Positions 13,956 through 26,429 of a stretch of DNA of 64,000 nucleotides are shown piece after piece (positions within the stretch are counted from its first letter, which is position 1; each line of letters opens with the position of its first letter). The notes beneath the pieces are model-generated. The model was not told where the DNA came from and searched no databases. It saw nothing but the letters and a program-made list of their open reading frames with translations. A program made the translations under genes and the position numbers. The DNA is from Paragonimus westermani (taxonomy: Eukaryota; Platyhelminthes; Trematoda; Plagiorchiida; Troglotrematidae). The DNA lies in the NCBI GenBank assembly GCA_008508345.1, contig QNGE01000989.1:138272-202271 (forward strand). Reading direction: 5' to 3'.

Positions 13956-15420
13956 CATACGTCAGAAATGATGTAAGTGATATTGGCACCGGTGCAGTTC
14001 TTTTAACCGTCGGGAACAACAGAGTACGCTAGTAGAGTACTGATGGAATCAGATAGAAATTATTTCACGACGGAGAAAGAATGCTCAGCCACCGTTCGGG
14101 CACTAGAAAAGTGGAGGATTAACCTGATAACGACCCCCTTCTACGTTGAGGGGGGACCAAAATCCCCGGAACTGGCTGAAGATGGTGAGGGATCCCTACA
14201 GACGGCTACAAGAGTTCAACTTTACTATGGGACATGTCAATGGCAGAAACACTGAAACATCCGAAACACTATCACGACCAACAGAAAAATGGATTGCCGA
14301 CTGAAGCCATACTCTTGAACGTGGTACTGGCTGCCGACAAAGAGATATTGCTCAACCAACAGCAAGACCCTCAAGTACGCGAAATATGTAAACAATAACT
14401 GGCGGGAACCAACTCCAAGACGTTGATCTCGAACCTGAATAAGCTGATACACATCTAGGGTCCATTATATTTGGATAACGGCCGAATCGTCATCGATGTG
14501 GAAGTGCAGGCGGATGGCGACCGCAAAGACTGCCATTTATTCAAGTCGATTAGAGAGAGAGCCTGATCCAACTGGCACACACAAGTGTGCAGGCAAGAAT
14601 GCCTGTTTGTCTACTGCGGCGAAGGGTATGTTGGTCCACGATTCAGAAAAGTGTGGCCGATTTCATTCCAGCGTGTCCTCACTGTTAACAAAATCGAAAA
14701 ATAATGACGATAACATCGCCGATGCAATCCATCGCAGCAGAGTGAGCCGCGCGCACACGGGGCATAGACATTTGTGGTCCAGCCTCAACAAGCCCGATTA
14801 GAAATTGTTACATAGTTGTAATGATCGACCATCTCATGTGATGAGTGGAAGCCATTCCCACGGCAGATCAAACGAGCAGAACGGTTACACATGCCTTCAT
14901 GAAAAAGGTCTTGGCTCAATTCAAAATACCGTACAATCACCACGGATACGGGTCCGTGGTTTGAGGGGTGGTAATTTCAGATGTTGAAGAATTGGGGAAT
15001 TCAGCGTCTGGAAATATCACCACACTATTCACAAACGAACGGTTTGATGGAGCAGTTCAAACGTACAGTGAAGGAATGTCTGAACAGTAGAAGCAATAAC
15101 TGGAAATGACTACGAGGCGTACTGTTTGGATACCGCACGGCGAAGCATGCAACAATTCGTAGTTCACCATCTGAGCTTACGTAAGTAAGGGAGTCAAAGA
15201 TTCTTTGGATGCCTGTGTCCGGAAACAGAGAAGGAACATTATCATCAGAAGAACGATGACACCTGGAACACTGTGCGTCTGAAGAAACAACAGAAACACA
15301 GCGCCAAAATAAACGAAGATATGACGTAATGCATAGCAAGTATAAATGGCGTCGTTCAAGGTCGCAGACCAACTAGAAGTAAATAGTACGGTTGACCAGA
15401 AACATCCGACCAGGCTAATT
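13956..15420 (+). pseudogene. Ty3/Gypsy pol fragment 2 (RNase H and integrase)
   Basis: Plus strand. RNase H begins near 13970 (NDVSDIGTGAVLL), then ESDRNYFTTEKECSA and RALEKWRINLI at 14043-14130. After a degraded spacer the integrase core appears: VMIDHL near 14818, a stretch fitting VxAIPTADQTSRTV, FMKKVLAQFKIPY, TITTDTGPWFEG with the second catalytic aspartate, SPHYSQTNGLMEQFKRTVKE with the catalytic glutamate, and GYRTAKHATIRSSPSELTY near 15140-15180. Frame changes and stops are frequent. This piece repeats the RNase H region also present at the end of fragment 1, so the two are separate copies and not one element simply split by the LINE. Confidence 0.75.
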
Positions 15421-15906
15421 TAAAAGACAATGGAACGGATCATAAATCATCACCAGCCGCAGGAATACGAACTTCCAAATCAACCAAGGTCCTCGTGAGC
15501 GATGGATCAAAGCTGGCACTTTCGCACAACCGCGGCAAGTTCCTCAAAGAAGGGTTGAATGCGATGGGTGACCGCATCGGGAGCGCGATTATTCCGGAGC
15601 ACGGTGGAATATATCGACGTAGTGGTAAGGTATGTTCAAAAGCCCACAGTGAATTGATTGAGGACAAGGGCGACCGGACGAGCCAGTGCACAACGAAATC
15701 GAACCAACGGACGAGGAATGGCGAGCAAAGAACCTATGACAGAATGCATCAACCACACATACAAACCAGATAAAAGTGCATGCGACGTGAGTGAAAACCG
15801 TCGCTGTACTGTGGACTGAAATTCAGGTTCACAAACAAGAGTGCGTATGTGGAGTGGGAAAGTGTGAGAGGAACAATAAGGACCATACCTTACCGAACGG
15901 TTTTTG

Positions 15907-17130
15907 CTACGCAATGGCTGCGAGCAACTTTGACGCAACAGAAATCAGATTAGTCCCCCGGTGAATTGCACACGAAATGTGTAAACGCCCCTTGAAAATG
16001 AGAAAGATGTTAGTCGATAACGAGTTGTGTTCATCAGGTCTCGCGATCCTCTCGCAGTTGCTTCCGGAGTGCCAAGCGAGTAGCCTTGCGGGCCGAGGTG
16101 TACTCACTGCTGGATGGAATATTCCGACGGTCTTCGAGTTCTTGTGATCGCACAGACACGTAGAGGTTGGAAGCTTAACGAGTAGTAATACTGCACTTAC
16201 GCACTGCGTACTGTATGTGTCCAACGTGCTTCACTGTATTCTCGTGAATGAAGACCTACACTTGAGACAGACACAATTTGGTAAGCGTGAAGCGCCTGTG
16301 GCCCTCTTGATTTAGACAAGTCAATTTGTGGTTGGCGGCGAGATGGCTTCCCATCAAAACTCAAGGGGGACTTGGCACATAACAGTGCATAATAGGAATC
16401 CACACAATTGCTCCAGAGTGACTTGCGATCTCGGAAACAGCTTTGTCACCGATAGCTGACGACCATGTGGTCAATCTGTGTTCACGATTGAAGGTGGCAC
16501 ACTGAAGTTTAGAAAGTCGAAAATTGGTATCTGCCGGAAACAGACCGTTGTCAACACGGAACTGCAACAAACGCTCACGGTTGTCTGTTCGACGAGCACT
16601 GTAAGAGTTCGGGCCCAAAAAGTTACGCTCGTCAGCACTTAGTCTGCCTCCTTGGGCATTCAACTCTCCAGCCAGTACTACAATGTCCGCGCGCCGCGCA
16701 GCGTGTAAAAGATCAGTGAACTGGTGGTGAGAATCCTTTTTGACTACATCCGGACTGCAATCTGTGGGATGTATGCTGCAACAGATGGACGCCCCTAAAT
16801 TCTCTAACCGTAACTACGAGTTTGACAGTACAAAAGCGGCCGTTGGTTGGACTCCAGTCAAGCAGGACCTTTTCTTCGTATGCGTTCGGGGCGACCTCAT
16901 CATCAGCTTGGTCAGTGGTTTGAGTCACAAGATCTCTAGACATCGTACACGCATAGTGAGGCGGCTGACGGAAATTGAAGATATAGCACTGAGCTAGAAT
17001 CCTGAAGTCATGTTTCAACAAGACAGCAGATATCGATGACGAGAGTCTCCAAAGGACGTGCAAGAGCTGTCTGCTGACCTACCCGCACAAGCATTCGAGC
17101 ATTAAAGATGGCAAACTTAAATGGTGTTCG
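15907..17130 (-). pseudogene. LINE fragment B: endonuclease with internal deletion
   Basis: Minus strand. An apurinic-type endonuclease domain is recognisable: LKHDFRI near 17010 (normally SETRI), EEKVLLDWSPTNGRFCTVKL at 16850-16900, then LNAQGGRLSADERNFLGP (normally GDLNAQ) at 16600-16660, DNGLFPADTNFR near 16530, HRLTTW, and DSYYALLCAKSPLSFDG at 16350-16400, where the SDH motif is degraded. Downstream, near 15920, the frame jumps to HRGTNLISVASKLLAAI, which is the start of a reverse transcriptase palm, so the linker is largely missing. The wording fits the same LINE family as fragment A, but this is a different copy, separated from A by Gypsy fragment 2. Confidence 0.7.
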
Positions 17131-19039
17131 AGGGGGGAGTAGAGGCTTGTGTTTGGCATACTATCACTTTGGCTATGACTGCCACCGTGAACGGCAAATG
17201 AAGTAAGTCTCTGGTGTGTGCGAAAACGGGACTGGGGGTCACCAAGTAGAGACATTTAACAAAAGACTGCGAAACGACATAAAATGGGTTGGTGTGGTAA
17301 AACTTAACATGGAAGCAAAGTCGGCCACTGAAACCTCGGCCAAATGGCTATGATAAGGATGCAATAAAAATTCACGAGTTGTGGGGGTGAAATGATCCTC
17401 AATTGTCCAGGCTAAAGAGGCTTGGCTTGAGGGATCCTACTCGGAGCCTTTGGCTTAAAAGGAACTCAACCCATAAGGAAGAAGGGCGAATCACGGAGTT
17501 TGCAGTCCATTGGTTCGGTCCACAAGCCCTTTGAGTGTAATCCATCCACCCAGACTGCCCATTGCACCCTGCAGAGGTTGCAACAGGATCAGCACAGCAG
17601 TTCGAGGACTTACCAACGAAGGCGGATCCGACGTGGTCCTGTCCCGCCAGGGAGTCCACGATCAATAGGGCTGTTGAAATGCATAGCTTCTGCTGCCGGG
17701 AGTTGGCGATCAAATTGGTTCATACGCCCTACGAGACAGGTCCAGCTATTCAAAGCACACGGCACACATTGAGCACTCACTGATGCCAGTGGTCATTGAG
17801 ATGATTCGTTCGTCTTCCTCGGTAGTTGTCCATGGTTGGCGGAGACTGGGGAATTCTGTAAGCCATACGATCAACAAGTTTTCTGGGAACCCATGTGCTC
17901 CCGTTGGGGCATCCGAAACTCCTATTTGACGGGGCAGCATACTCCACGGTGTAGTACCGTCAAAAAGCCTATGCCGTGAATTGTCCGCGGCTGCTCATTA
18001 GCCGTGGGAACCCCACTTGTTCCGTAGCTGTCCCGACGTATAAAAGGCCGTCCCTCGATCCAAAGCCTGGGGGCACGCCAGGTAGCGTTGAGTTAGCTCA
18101 CTCGTTTACTTCGGTGCCAGAGTCAAGGGCCGCACATTGGTGCAAACGTCACCTAAGCTCTTGCTATGACAGTTGTGACCTCGATGAATATTCCAAAACA
18201 GTTGACCACGCCAAATGTAGACGCACTCCGTAACTATTCCCAACGAACCACCTTCAGTATCTAGAGGAGTGCTCTAATAAACCAGAACCCAACGTACGAG
18301 GGCGCCAACCATGTGACGTAAGCCACTTAACAGCTGCAGGTTTGAATACGTGTCTGGTTGGAAGACAGAAACTTTGTACCCTAGTAGCACGTCGTCGGTA
18401 CACAAAACTGGAGATTTGTACAATGGTTCCTGTAAGGTGTACAAGAGTTTTAGGAGCTTCGTAGGATTTTGTCTTGAGAACAATAAACATGTACAAGCAT
18501 CTGTTTTGGTCGATGACAACTGCTGATTTCGCGGTGAAAAGGACGTTTACGTAAAACCCGTCAAATACTTTCACACGGAACGAAACGGTATTGTACGTGG
18601 TATCACAGACGAGAAACATACTTTGCACGGAGGCAATAAGTCGAACTGTTCAGACGGTTTACAGATGTGATCGGTCAGTGCCATCCGTAGGAAAAATTGT
18701 CATAAGCAAGTCCTGTAAAGCTTACATCTGAAGCCAGTCGAAGTTGTATTAGTTTCTTAGCACCGAGTTACGGTTGTGTGTAGTGAGCAGTATGCATTCA
18801 AATTCATGCCTTTGAGAGTTATAAAACACATCCTTGAAAACCGTCGTGATGTTCAAGGTTAATAATAGTGCTGACGTGCACCACTGCGTGTCATAACTCG
18901 GGGTGCAGGTGGCGTTGATAGCTATCTACGAGGCGGCAGATTGATGAATAGGTATAAATATGTAAGGAAAGCAAAGTAGGCGAAAAATAGAGACAACGGT
19001 TCACGATGAACACGAGGTAAAGATGTACCGAACGCAGGT
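17131..19039. other. No gene assigned; possible LINE 5' region
   Basis: Several open frames of 64-124 codons occur on both strands (for example minus 17399-17713 and 18254-18628) without a domain I can name. The stretch adjoining 17130 may be the 5' untranslated region of LINE fragment B. Nothing here is supported as a host gene. Confidence 0.35.
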
Positions 19040-21210
19040 ACGCCGGTAACTGTAACACACTGTCACGTACAATAAATTTTCCGGCCAGCAGTGTGGGTAA
19101 CAGTGAACTCCCCAATCTAGCAGACAGCACCTAAGGGCCTCGCTCAACAGGGCAGCCAATGCTTTCATGGCTCGTAACCAAGTCGAAGCCTGGTCGCCTA
19201 GAAGTTCCTGCTAATCATCAGCAGTCACATTGCGCTACGGTAGATGCTTCATTGGTATACGAGGTACACGACCCAATCAACAGAGGCGGCACATCTTCGC
19301 TACCTCAGCTATCGGTCGCGATCTCGTACATTTCATGATACGCCCCGGCGGGCTGTCGCTAACAGACAGCTTGTATGATATGAACGAACTTGAGACAAGG
19401 AGAGTCGAACACCGCAGGCTTACATGCATACTCTACATATATCGATCACGTATCTGGCCGTAAGACAAAACTGGACGTTCACAAGCATCGTAAATCCACC
19501 AGTCAGTGGAGAGTCGGACGTCGTTGCGGTGCCTTTAGTGATTAACACCAAAAAATGTGGCGTGTTTTTGAACTTCTTTACGGACAGCGCATCAGCAGTA
19601 TTACTAGCTGATAAGATAATACTACCCAGATAGATGGAGCACTCTACAGTCTCAGGCGGCCTAGCTGCAAAAATAATGGGGACAATATCAACTTAACCGT
19701 CCCAAATTTTATGTTGAGAAGGTGCAAAGTGCACATCGTACAGACTAGTCATATGTTAGTCGGTTAAGAATGTTGTTTGGAGATGTAAGTAAAGCACTGT
19801 CTTCCGTATATTCAATATCAGTCAAGCTTCTGCTGGACAGAAGTTTCAATCCGAGATTCTCGGATTCTTCGGGCGCTCTTTCCAGAATATCACCCATCAC
19901 AGTTGAAAGGGGAGGGGGAGATAATCCTTACTGAACATCAACCAGGGTGGAGGGCAAACAGAAGCCGCCCATAGATGCGCCCTCAGCACAAGGAGCAAGC
20001 ACACAACGACCTTAGCAAACTGGCATATCTTGCTTGGACTCCTCTGCGATACAGATAGCCCCAAGGGGCTTGTCGGACAACCGGTTCAAACGCAGTCCTC
20101 GGGTCCAGATAATATCACGGCTTTTGGTGGAGAAAAGGAATGCCGACGCTCCAGTATCCGTAACAATGTGAAGATATGATCAACACACTCGTAACCATGC
20201 CGAAAATGTGCCTACTCTTCCCTTACCTGGCTCCTCTGTTCGTCAGAAGCCATCAAACTATACGATTCGTGAGAATCTTGGATGTGACACAGGCAAGGCT
20301 TATACGTCTGTGGATGTTATGTGACGTCCTGGAAAATTTAAAAATGGGAATGGCTGTCGATAACCACTATCCGTGAGGTCTACTGCATGAAGCACAAATG
20401 TGGTCAGTTCATAGAACAATCGCTCATTATCATCTTTACAAAGTTGGGAGATTTACGTCCGGATCTGGAGCCTTATTAACCCTCTACTTAAATCCCAAAG
20501 CCACCTGATTTCTAAGGAACAACCAACAAAATCTCTATCATCCACGACTGAATGATGTGCCTCAGGCTAGTTGCGCTGTTTCTCGAAGTAATCAGCCCAT
20601 CTGTCAAGTCGCCAGGACGCACTGTAAATTTGTCAGTCATCCTTATCACACAATCTCACTAATGCTTCGTAGAAAGCCAGTGGCGTCACTAGTCAAGAAA
20701 AATTGCGCCCGGCAACTACCTGACTAAAATGTCTTTTCCATCGCTTTAGTCATCTCGTACAAGTAAGCATCACGGTCCTTACACGGATTCTTCTTAAATC
20801 TACGTCTTAATTCACGAGGTCCTTGCACAATCCGGAGTCGGGGAGAATCAGTCGACGTTTTTCATAATTTCTAGTGAATCAACAAAAATCCACTCCCCTC
20901 GCATATGCACTCTTTTTGTGGAATAGATATCGTTGCCAGAGGTATAGGCAACTGATAAGATTTCTTCCCAGTGCTCGTTTGGATCATTCCACGTTTGTGA
21001 CCCTGGTAACCTAACTGTTAATACTGTTTGATAAGCGTTTCGACACACTCGTGGCTCAAGGAGAAACTGAACACTCTGTTTGCGGGCAGATGAGCTATCG
21101 GCAAGCGATAAAAGATGGTGGGCACGGAAACCGGGATTATCTGAATCAGGATAGCTACTTCAAGGGAAACGACCGTTCTCACAAGAGTGAAGCAACCCAT
21201 TGCTGACGAT
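19040..21210 (-). pseudogene. LINE fragment C: linker, reverse transcriptase and C-terminus
   Basis: Minus strand, heavily broken but ordered: EWIFVDSLEIMKNVD and NPCKDRDAYLYEMTKAMEKT (linker, 20730-20930), NKAPDPDVNLPTL (normally NKAPGPDGLPP) near 20470, REEXAHFRHGYECVDHIFTLLRIL near 20160-20240, a region ending DILERAPEE near 19880, a degraded catalytic box IEYTEDSALLTS near 19790 where YADD reads YTED, and C-terminal WLRAMKALAALLSEA near 19150. CVDHIFTL and the catalytic-box context match fragment A, so they are sister copies. Endonuclease traces upstream to about 21700 are too weak to claim. Confidence 0.65.
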
Positions 21211-23169
21211 GTTATGGCCAATTAGCGTCATAATTGGGTGATCTCCACATGAAAACTGATATATAGAGTCCGTGAGATGCGCATAGTCGTAGGAGCCCAC
21301 CATTACTATCAGCACCTTGGTTCAAAGTACCCAAAATACGGCCTAACTACTCCCCTTACAGAAAAGGACGATCAAGCAGTGTGCTCACACCAGCAGTGAG
21401 CATAATGATATCCAAGTGCTTAGTTTGTCTCAGAAGATCACCGAAGGTATGACAGAAGACGTTCTGGATAGCACCTTGACCGTCACGGTCGATAAACAAC
21501 GTGCCTCTAGTTTATGTCCACAAATCGGAGTGTTATCTGACGGAACACAAGCGGTTATTCTCTACGTTTCAATTGAATGAGCTTGGTTGTCCTAGTGCAA
21601 AGTACTATCACCACTCTGATTCGGTTGTGAGATTCGGCTTCAGTCATCGGGGACTCTGAAGAACCGCCACGCAACAGCACTATTTCATGGCATTAAAATC
21701 GTTCTGGACACAGCACAAATCTAAATTCAGAATTGAAAAGGTGCACGCCGGAACAACTTACCGAATATTGTAGATCTCGAAGGCCTCAAAGCCTATCATT
21801 TGCCTCAGCCTCAAGAAAAGAACACCGGAAGAGGAAGAACGTGAAAATCACTGGAATGGTCGGTCAAAACAAAGATAACTCCATTCCCTCCCCGGTCATT
21901 TGAACGACTACACAATTGTGTCGTGGAGAGGCTGGCTTAGAATACCGAGACAGCTTTGGCTCAAAGGCCTGCCCCGCAAGACAACTGGATGTTTTCTTGG
22001 GGTGTCAGCCGGGGTTAATGCCATGAAAGTTGTACTTACTTGGCACTGACGTGGACGAAGTGAATAAGATGAGGATGTGTGGTTCCGGTTAGTGCTACGA
22101 ACAGCGAACAGGTTCAAAGCTAGATCATGCTGCTGAAAAAGTGTAGTTTTTCAAGTGGAGAATAATACGCCGGTGCTCATGGTCGATCGCTGAAAAAGCG
22201 GAATGTCCTTTATGAGAGGCTATTCTTATGAACCACGTTCTTTCTTATTTGAAAGGCAGCAGTAATGTACCTGGTACAATTAGTTTAAAAACTCACAAGA
22301 ACATGCTCCACAACACAACCACTCCTATGCAATTACTAGTGCAATGCACAACCCTCTGAGCATGGCCGATTTTTGTCTGCTGCTTCCCTTTTACCTCTGA
22401 AGTGGCCGTTGGAAAAAGGGTCAGTGTTAGTTGGCACAGCCTCGCGGAACAACCAACGGGTTCATGGATTGATGAAAACCTAGCAGCTCGAAATGCAAAA
22501 CTTCAAGTTTCTCGGTGATGGGCTGGAATGGGGGGTTCAATACCCGAACTAAAATAATAAAGGTTGATCAAACTGAGCTTTGAAAATCAAGAGTTATCAG
22601 AAACAGCACGGTGAGGAAAGGCATTTCCAGCCTTCCAAACATGCAGCGACAGAAAGCTGTTCTGTCTGAGGGGGTGATCCCCAACTGTAATACTACTTCC
22701 TGCTGAACATAAATGGATAATCACGATCAGGCTTCTTTGTAAAGATTAACAAATCAATTCTGAGTCGACGACACTTTCAAGAGTACACATCCAACGATAT
22801 GCCTGCCTTCATGGGGTATAGCGCTCAAGCAACGGATCACTTTAAACACGAAGTTCACATTCCTCAAAAGCAATCTATCGCATCGAAGATTGGATGGCCA
22901 AGTCACAGCTCCAATCCCAACGCGCAATTGACAAGCTGTTGTGAAGAAGCTGAGAACAACGTGGATCGGACTGACCGAAAAGACGTTTCAGTAAAGCCAG
23001 TGTATTACTCGCTGCTTCTGCATTCGCTTCAACGTTCGGAGAGAGAGTGTGCGAAACACACGTTCATAAGCGCTTCTTAACAGAAACTGTATGTAGCGGG
23101 TGGCCTGTAGCGACTATAAATATTTTGATAGTCGCAATTATCTGTACCTTTATGATGATTTTGGTTTTT
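21211..23169. other. No gene recognised
   Basis: A few words on minus between 21400 and 21700 (GAIQNVFCHTFGDLLRQ, read across frames) resemble a LINE endonuclease and might be the 5' part of fragment C, but the match is too broken to annotate. The rest, including the plus frame at 22799-23080, shows no known domain. Confidence 0.3.
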
Positions 23170-23208
23170 CACCATCATCATCATCATCATCATCACCATC
23201 ATCATCAT
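23170..23208. repeat. (CAT)n/(ATC)n microsatellite
   Basis: About thirteen CAT/ATC units with two CAC variants, directly abutting dispersed repeat 1 copy B. On the opposite strand it reads (ATG)n and follows the repeat, which would fit a short tandem tail at the 3' end of an RTE-type retroposon on minus. Confidence 0.95.
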
Positions 23209-23395
23209 AGACAGCAATACATCAGTGGTTAACACTAATGCTTAACTGCCACACAACCATGAAGAAACAGCAAACCCTATATAGAAAGAGAGAAGGAAAA
23301 GAAGGAGACGGGAAGGGACCTAACTACTGAAAAAGACTACGTCCATATTCAAACATTCAGCATCAAGGTGCCTACACCTTGCAAACAACACAACC
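23206..23395. repeat. Dispersed repeat 1, copy B
   Basis: Matches 10014-10203 in landmark order: ATAGACAGCAA, CTGCCACACAACCATGAA, a purine-rich block, TTCAAACATTCAG and CAAGGTG..TTGCAAACAA. It begins exactly at the end of the CAT microsatellite, which copy A lacks apart from a single CACCATAG. Confidence 0.75.
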
Positions 23396-25281
23396 GAGCT
23401 GCAGGTGGTTTTTCACCTACTTTTGTTTTAGTCAAGCTATCCTCTTTGTAACATCCGCCCCGCAACTCGCACCGTGTCTCGCTATCTTGACGTGTTTCTA
23501 TGCACATTCTATTTTCCAGGGTCGATAATAATAATAATCAGGGGATCAACGCGCTGATTCTTTGTTTTACATAATCGACCGGTTATCGATAGTGAATACT
23601 GACTGGGTGTTATTCTGTTGGATCAGTTCCAACAGGCCGTCGGTGTAACACGTGGTAACCAGAGGGCTGCGAATATGCATACCTTTATATTTATTCCGCA
23701 ATATAATCGAGTCGGTTCAATTGAGACTTAGCTCACAAGGTATCTCGCTAGTGCTTTGTGTGGGTTGCGCCTAAACAATGCGTTTTTCACCTGGAGGTCT
23801 AGCTTCAGAAGCACCTCGTGTACATATACAAGTCATACATACGATCATGTGAGACTCTCAACACTAAAAGTGGTTCCTTATGCTTCATAAAGCAACAACT
23901 TACCGATTGAAACAGCATGGCCCACGTGGTGAGAAAATATGGCATGATTGAGACGTACGACTCCGATATTAGAGTCGTACATCTCAATTATACCAATACT
24001 GCCTTGGTCAAGTGATCAAGGTTTAGCTGCTCAGTGCCTTTTTCAAGTGATAGAGTGTGTAAACGGTAGACTAGGTGGGTTGTGGAGCCAGGTACCTGGC
24101 TCTGAAGGCGTGTGCCCTCCGGACCAAGAGGCTGAGTATTGTTAACACTGTCGTTGGAAACGAGTCTGCTTTGTTGGAGCCATCAATAACAGCGTCCTGA
24201 AGAATCTGAAGAATCAAAGGTGACCGCGATAACGCAACAAGCATGTCCAACCGCCAACTGATGGGTCCACCTGCTACTCTGACGCACGTGTCGGAGGATA
24301 TTAGGGTGCTAGAAGGTTTTTCATGCTTTTTCATCACCAGACTTCAGAAAGGCTGACGCCCGTTTGATACCAGAAGAAGAATCGCACGAACCTTGGGGAT
24401 TTGCACCGGTAAGGCGCGACCGGCAGTAAGGAATACTCTGATTGGCTCAGCATGATGGTGGCAGTGGTTTGAAAACCAAATGTGTAACGCCATCAAGTGT
24501 GTTATCATTTTGTTTTAACACATATGGCCCCATCCGCCTTCCTTTCAGTTCTCAAGCACGAAGGCTGGCACCGTCAGTGCACCAGGTTGATGAGAATGAC
24601 CATCCAGAGCTCGTGATCAGCGGTCAATGAACATGAGACCACTTCTGATTGGTCACTTATTTCCTGACCGTGGGGTCAACTATGTATATATGGGCAAGGA
24701 TACGGAGTGTGGAGGCTCTTCCGGTATCTGTGTTGTGCCAATACACTCCTCTCGTTGACTTGTGGCTTTTCCCTTTTATGTGGCAAACATTGTTGCGCTT
24801 CGATTGCGGACGTTGGACATTGTGTTTGCCGTCATCCGTACGAGTCGGTATATTGTAGCGACCTCTCAGAATGGCTTAGCTTTTGTTGATATCGTGTTGT
24901 GAAATTTGACACTTCCGATCGCGACATGTTTGTTTAGCCAAATGGTATATCCTACTTCCGCTAATTGGAATTTCCTCATTTTTCCATTCCGCGCGCTATA
25001 CGCTATACGGTCGTGACAATATATCTGGTATTGTGCTGTTCGTCGTCTGCTGAATTATTGCTATTTGGGCAACTCATCGCATCTGAAGTGAAACTTTGTG
25101 AGAGAGTCACCCACAATAATTTCGTAAAAGACTTCCGGAAAATCCAGTGAAACGAAAGTTGTATCAAGTTTGAATAAAATGGTACGAATAGTCTTGCCAA
25201 AAATATATATAACACATTTTACTTTGTATCATAATATAATATTCGCACTCATCTCATTGACACGTGCTCTGAAGGCACATT
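23396..25281. other. No gene recognised; one strong hairpin
   Basis: Apart from the hairpin at 23944-23991 I find no assignable feature. The 24480-24880 part has a TATATATGGGCA box and GC-poor flanks that could belong to an old LTR, but no partner copy is in the window. Confidence 0.3.
23944..23991. repeat. Inverted repeat / hairpin, 20-bp stem, 8-base loop
   Basis: Arms 23944-23963 and 23972-23991 are reverse complements except at two positions, one of which still allows G-U pairing in RNA. The loop is CGATATTA. The flanks beyond the arms do not pair well. No coding frame is clearly attached. It may be a structured 3' end of a retroposon or a small foldback remnant. Confidence 0.85.
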
Positions 25282-25806
25282 TGTAGTGAGATCACGTTCG
25301 ACGTCCCCAAAATCATAAACTCCTGCGACGTGAGAGTTGCCTTACCAATACCGCCTCGCCGGTTCACAATACCTAGTGAATGTAAATTCATTACAGACTA
25401 CTAGCAGCAAGGTTAGTGTGTTGGCGTAGGTATCGCAGTTTCAATCGTAGCTGTGTAATGAATCAGCGCCATCTCTAGTACTGTATGCTATATTCACTAG
25501 ACTAACAATGTTCCAGCTATTGCCATTGAGAACGCCGTCCAACTGGTCTGACGCTTGTTTGAATTCTGAAGGTCGACCAGAATCTCTGTCTATATTCGCC
25601 CTTCTCGGCGGCTCCTGGGCGGTCGTGCTCAAGACTCTCTCATGTCCAACTCCATAGCGCCCTTAATTGTTGCGCTAGAGTCTGCTTGTGAACGGTGAGC
25701 AAACCAGTAAATAAAGTTTGTTTGCGGATTCACCGTCTTCTCACTGCGACTTCGGATCCACGTTAGCATAAGGTTGGGGAAACCTAGGGACATTCAAGGA
25801 CGCACA
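25282..25806 (+). mobile_element. Solo LTR (family shared with 54384-54921)
   Basis: The stretch from TGTAGTGAGATCAC to the CGCACA end aligns along its full length with the reverse complement of 54384-54921, including CGACGTCCCCAAAA, GTGTAATGAAT, AACGCTTGTTTGAATTCTGAAGG-like and GGTGAGCAAA blocks. Both copies start TGT and end ACA, as LTRs do. An AATAAA signal at 25710-25715 in this orientation marks the sense strand. I see no matching internal domain beside it and no clear target duplication, so it is a solo LTR or a truncated end. The exact right boundary is uncertain by a few bases. Confidence 0.75.
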
Positions 25807-26429
25807 AACGTCTGCCCATTTATCAGCTCATATCTGCGGTTAGATGTGTGCAAACTACTGGAAGTACGCACATTCGGTATATGTATGCTGCAAATGTAGA
25901 ATTATATATGGTCAGATAATAAATATACACATCCATTCTTAATTACGTGGACTTCAGTCGAAATAAACAGATTTGCACACATATGTACATATAGATAAAC
26001 GTACAGTGTTATCACTGTACAAATCGACACTTTTAAGCTACTTTCTCGGTGTGAATATGTGCACATATATATCAAAAACCTATAGTTATGTGCTGTTTAC
26101 ATGTACGTGAACTCCACTGTTAACTGATCTGACAACCAATCAGGAAGTTCGACCGTTCAAGCTATTTTTTCTCGGGTATTAAAGAATACCGGCTCCTCAC
26201 ACGAAACTGAGTGGTGAACTGATACCAGGCTAGTGTTACGACAAGTTTCGCTAAAATTGTACGAGTGAAGATCCCAACTAAAGTGCATGAAAACTGTGCA
26301 TCTCCTGCAACCAAACATCATCGAACGTAGTTGGCGTTCGTGTTGTCTAAAGTTAATAATTGTATCTTGCAATATATATATTTATTTATTTATTTACTGT
26401 ACCCACCGTTTTGTTGAGTTCATGCTGTG
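25807..26429. other. AT-rich stretch, no gene recognised
   Basis: Rich in ACATAT/TATACA words and ending in a short (ATTT)n tract at about 26385, directly before dispersed repeat 2. A perfect 8-bp hairpin with TTAT loop sits near 26005-26024. No coding domain. Confidence 0.5.

Noticed and set aside
11060..15420. One Gypsy element cleanly split by a LINE insertion
   Set aside because: The RNase H segment is present on both sides, so the two Gypsy parts cannot be the halves of one copy.
17399..18240. Possible host gene from several 70-120 codon frames
   Set aside because: Frames conflict on both strands, none has a recognisable domain or a consistent splice pattern, and the region adjoins LINE endonuclease debris.
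24640..24890. A second LTR with a TATATATGGGCA box
   Set aside because: No second copy, no clear TG...CA ends and no target duplication were found in the window.
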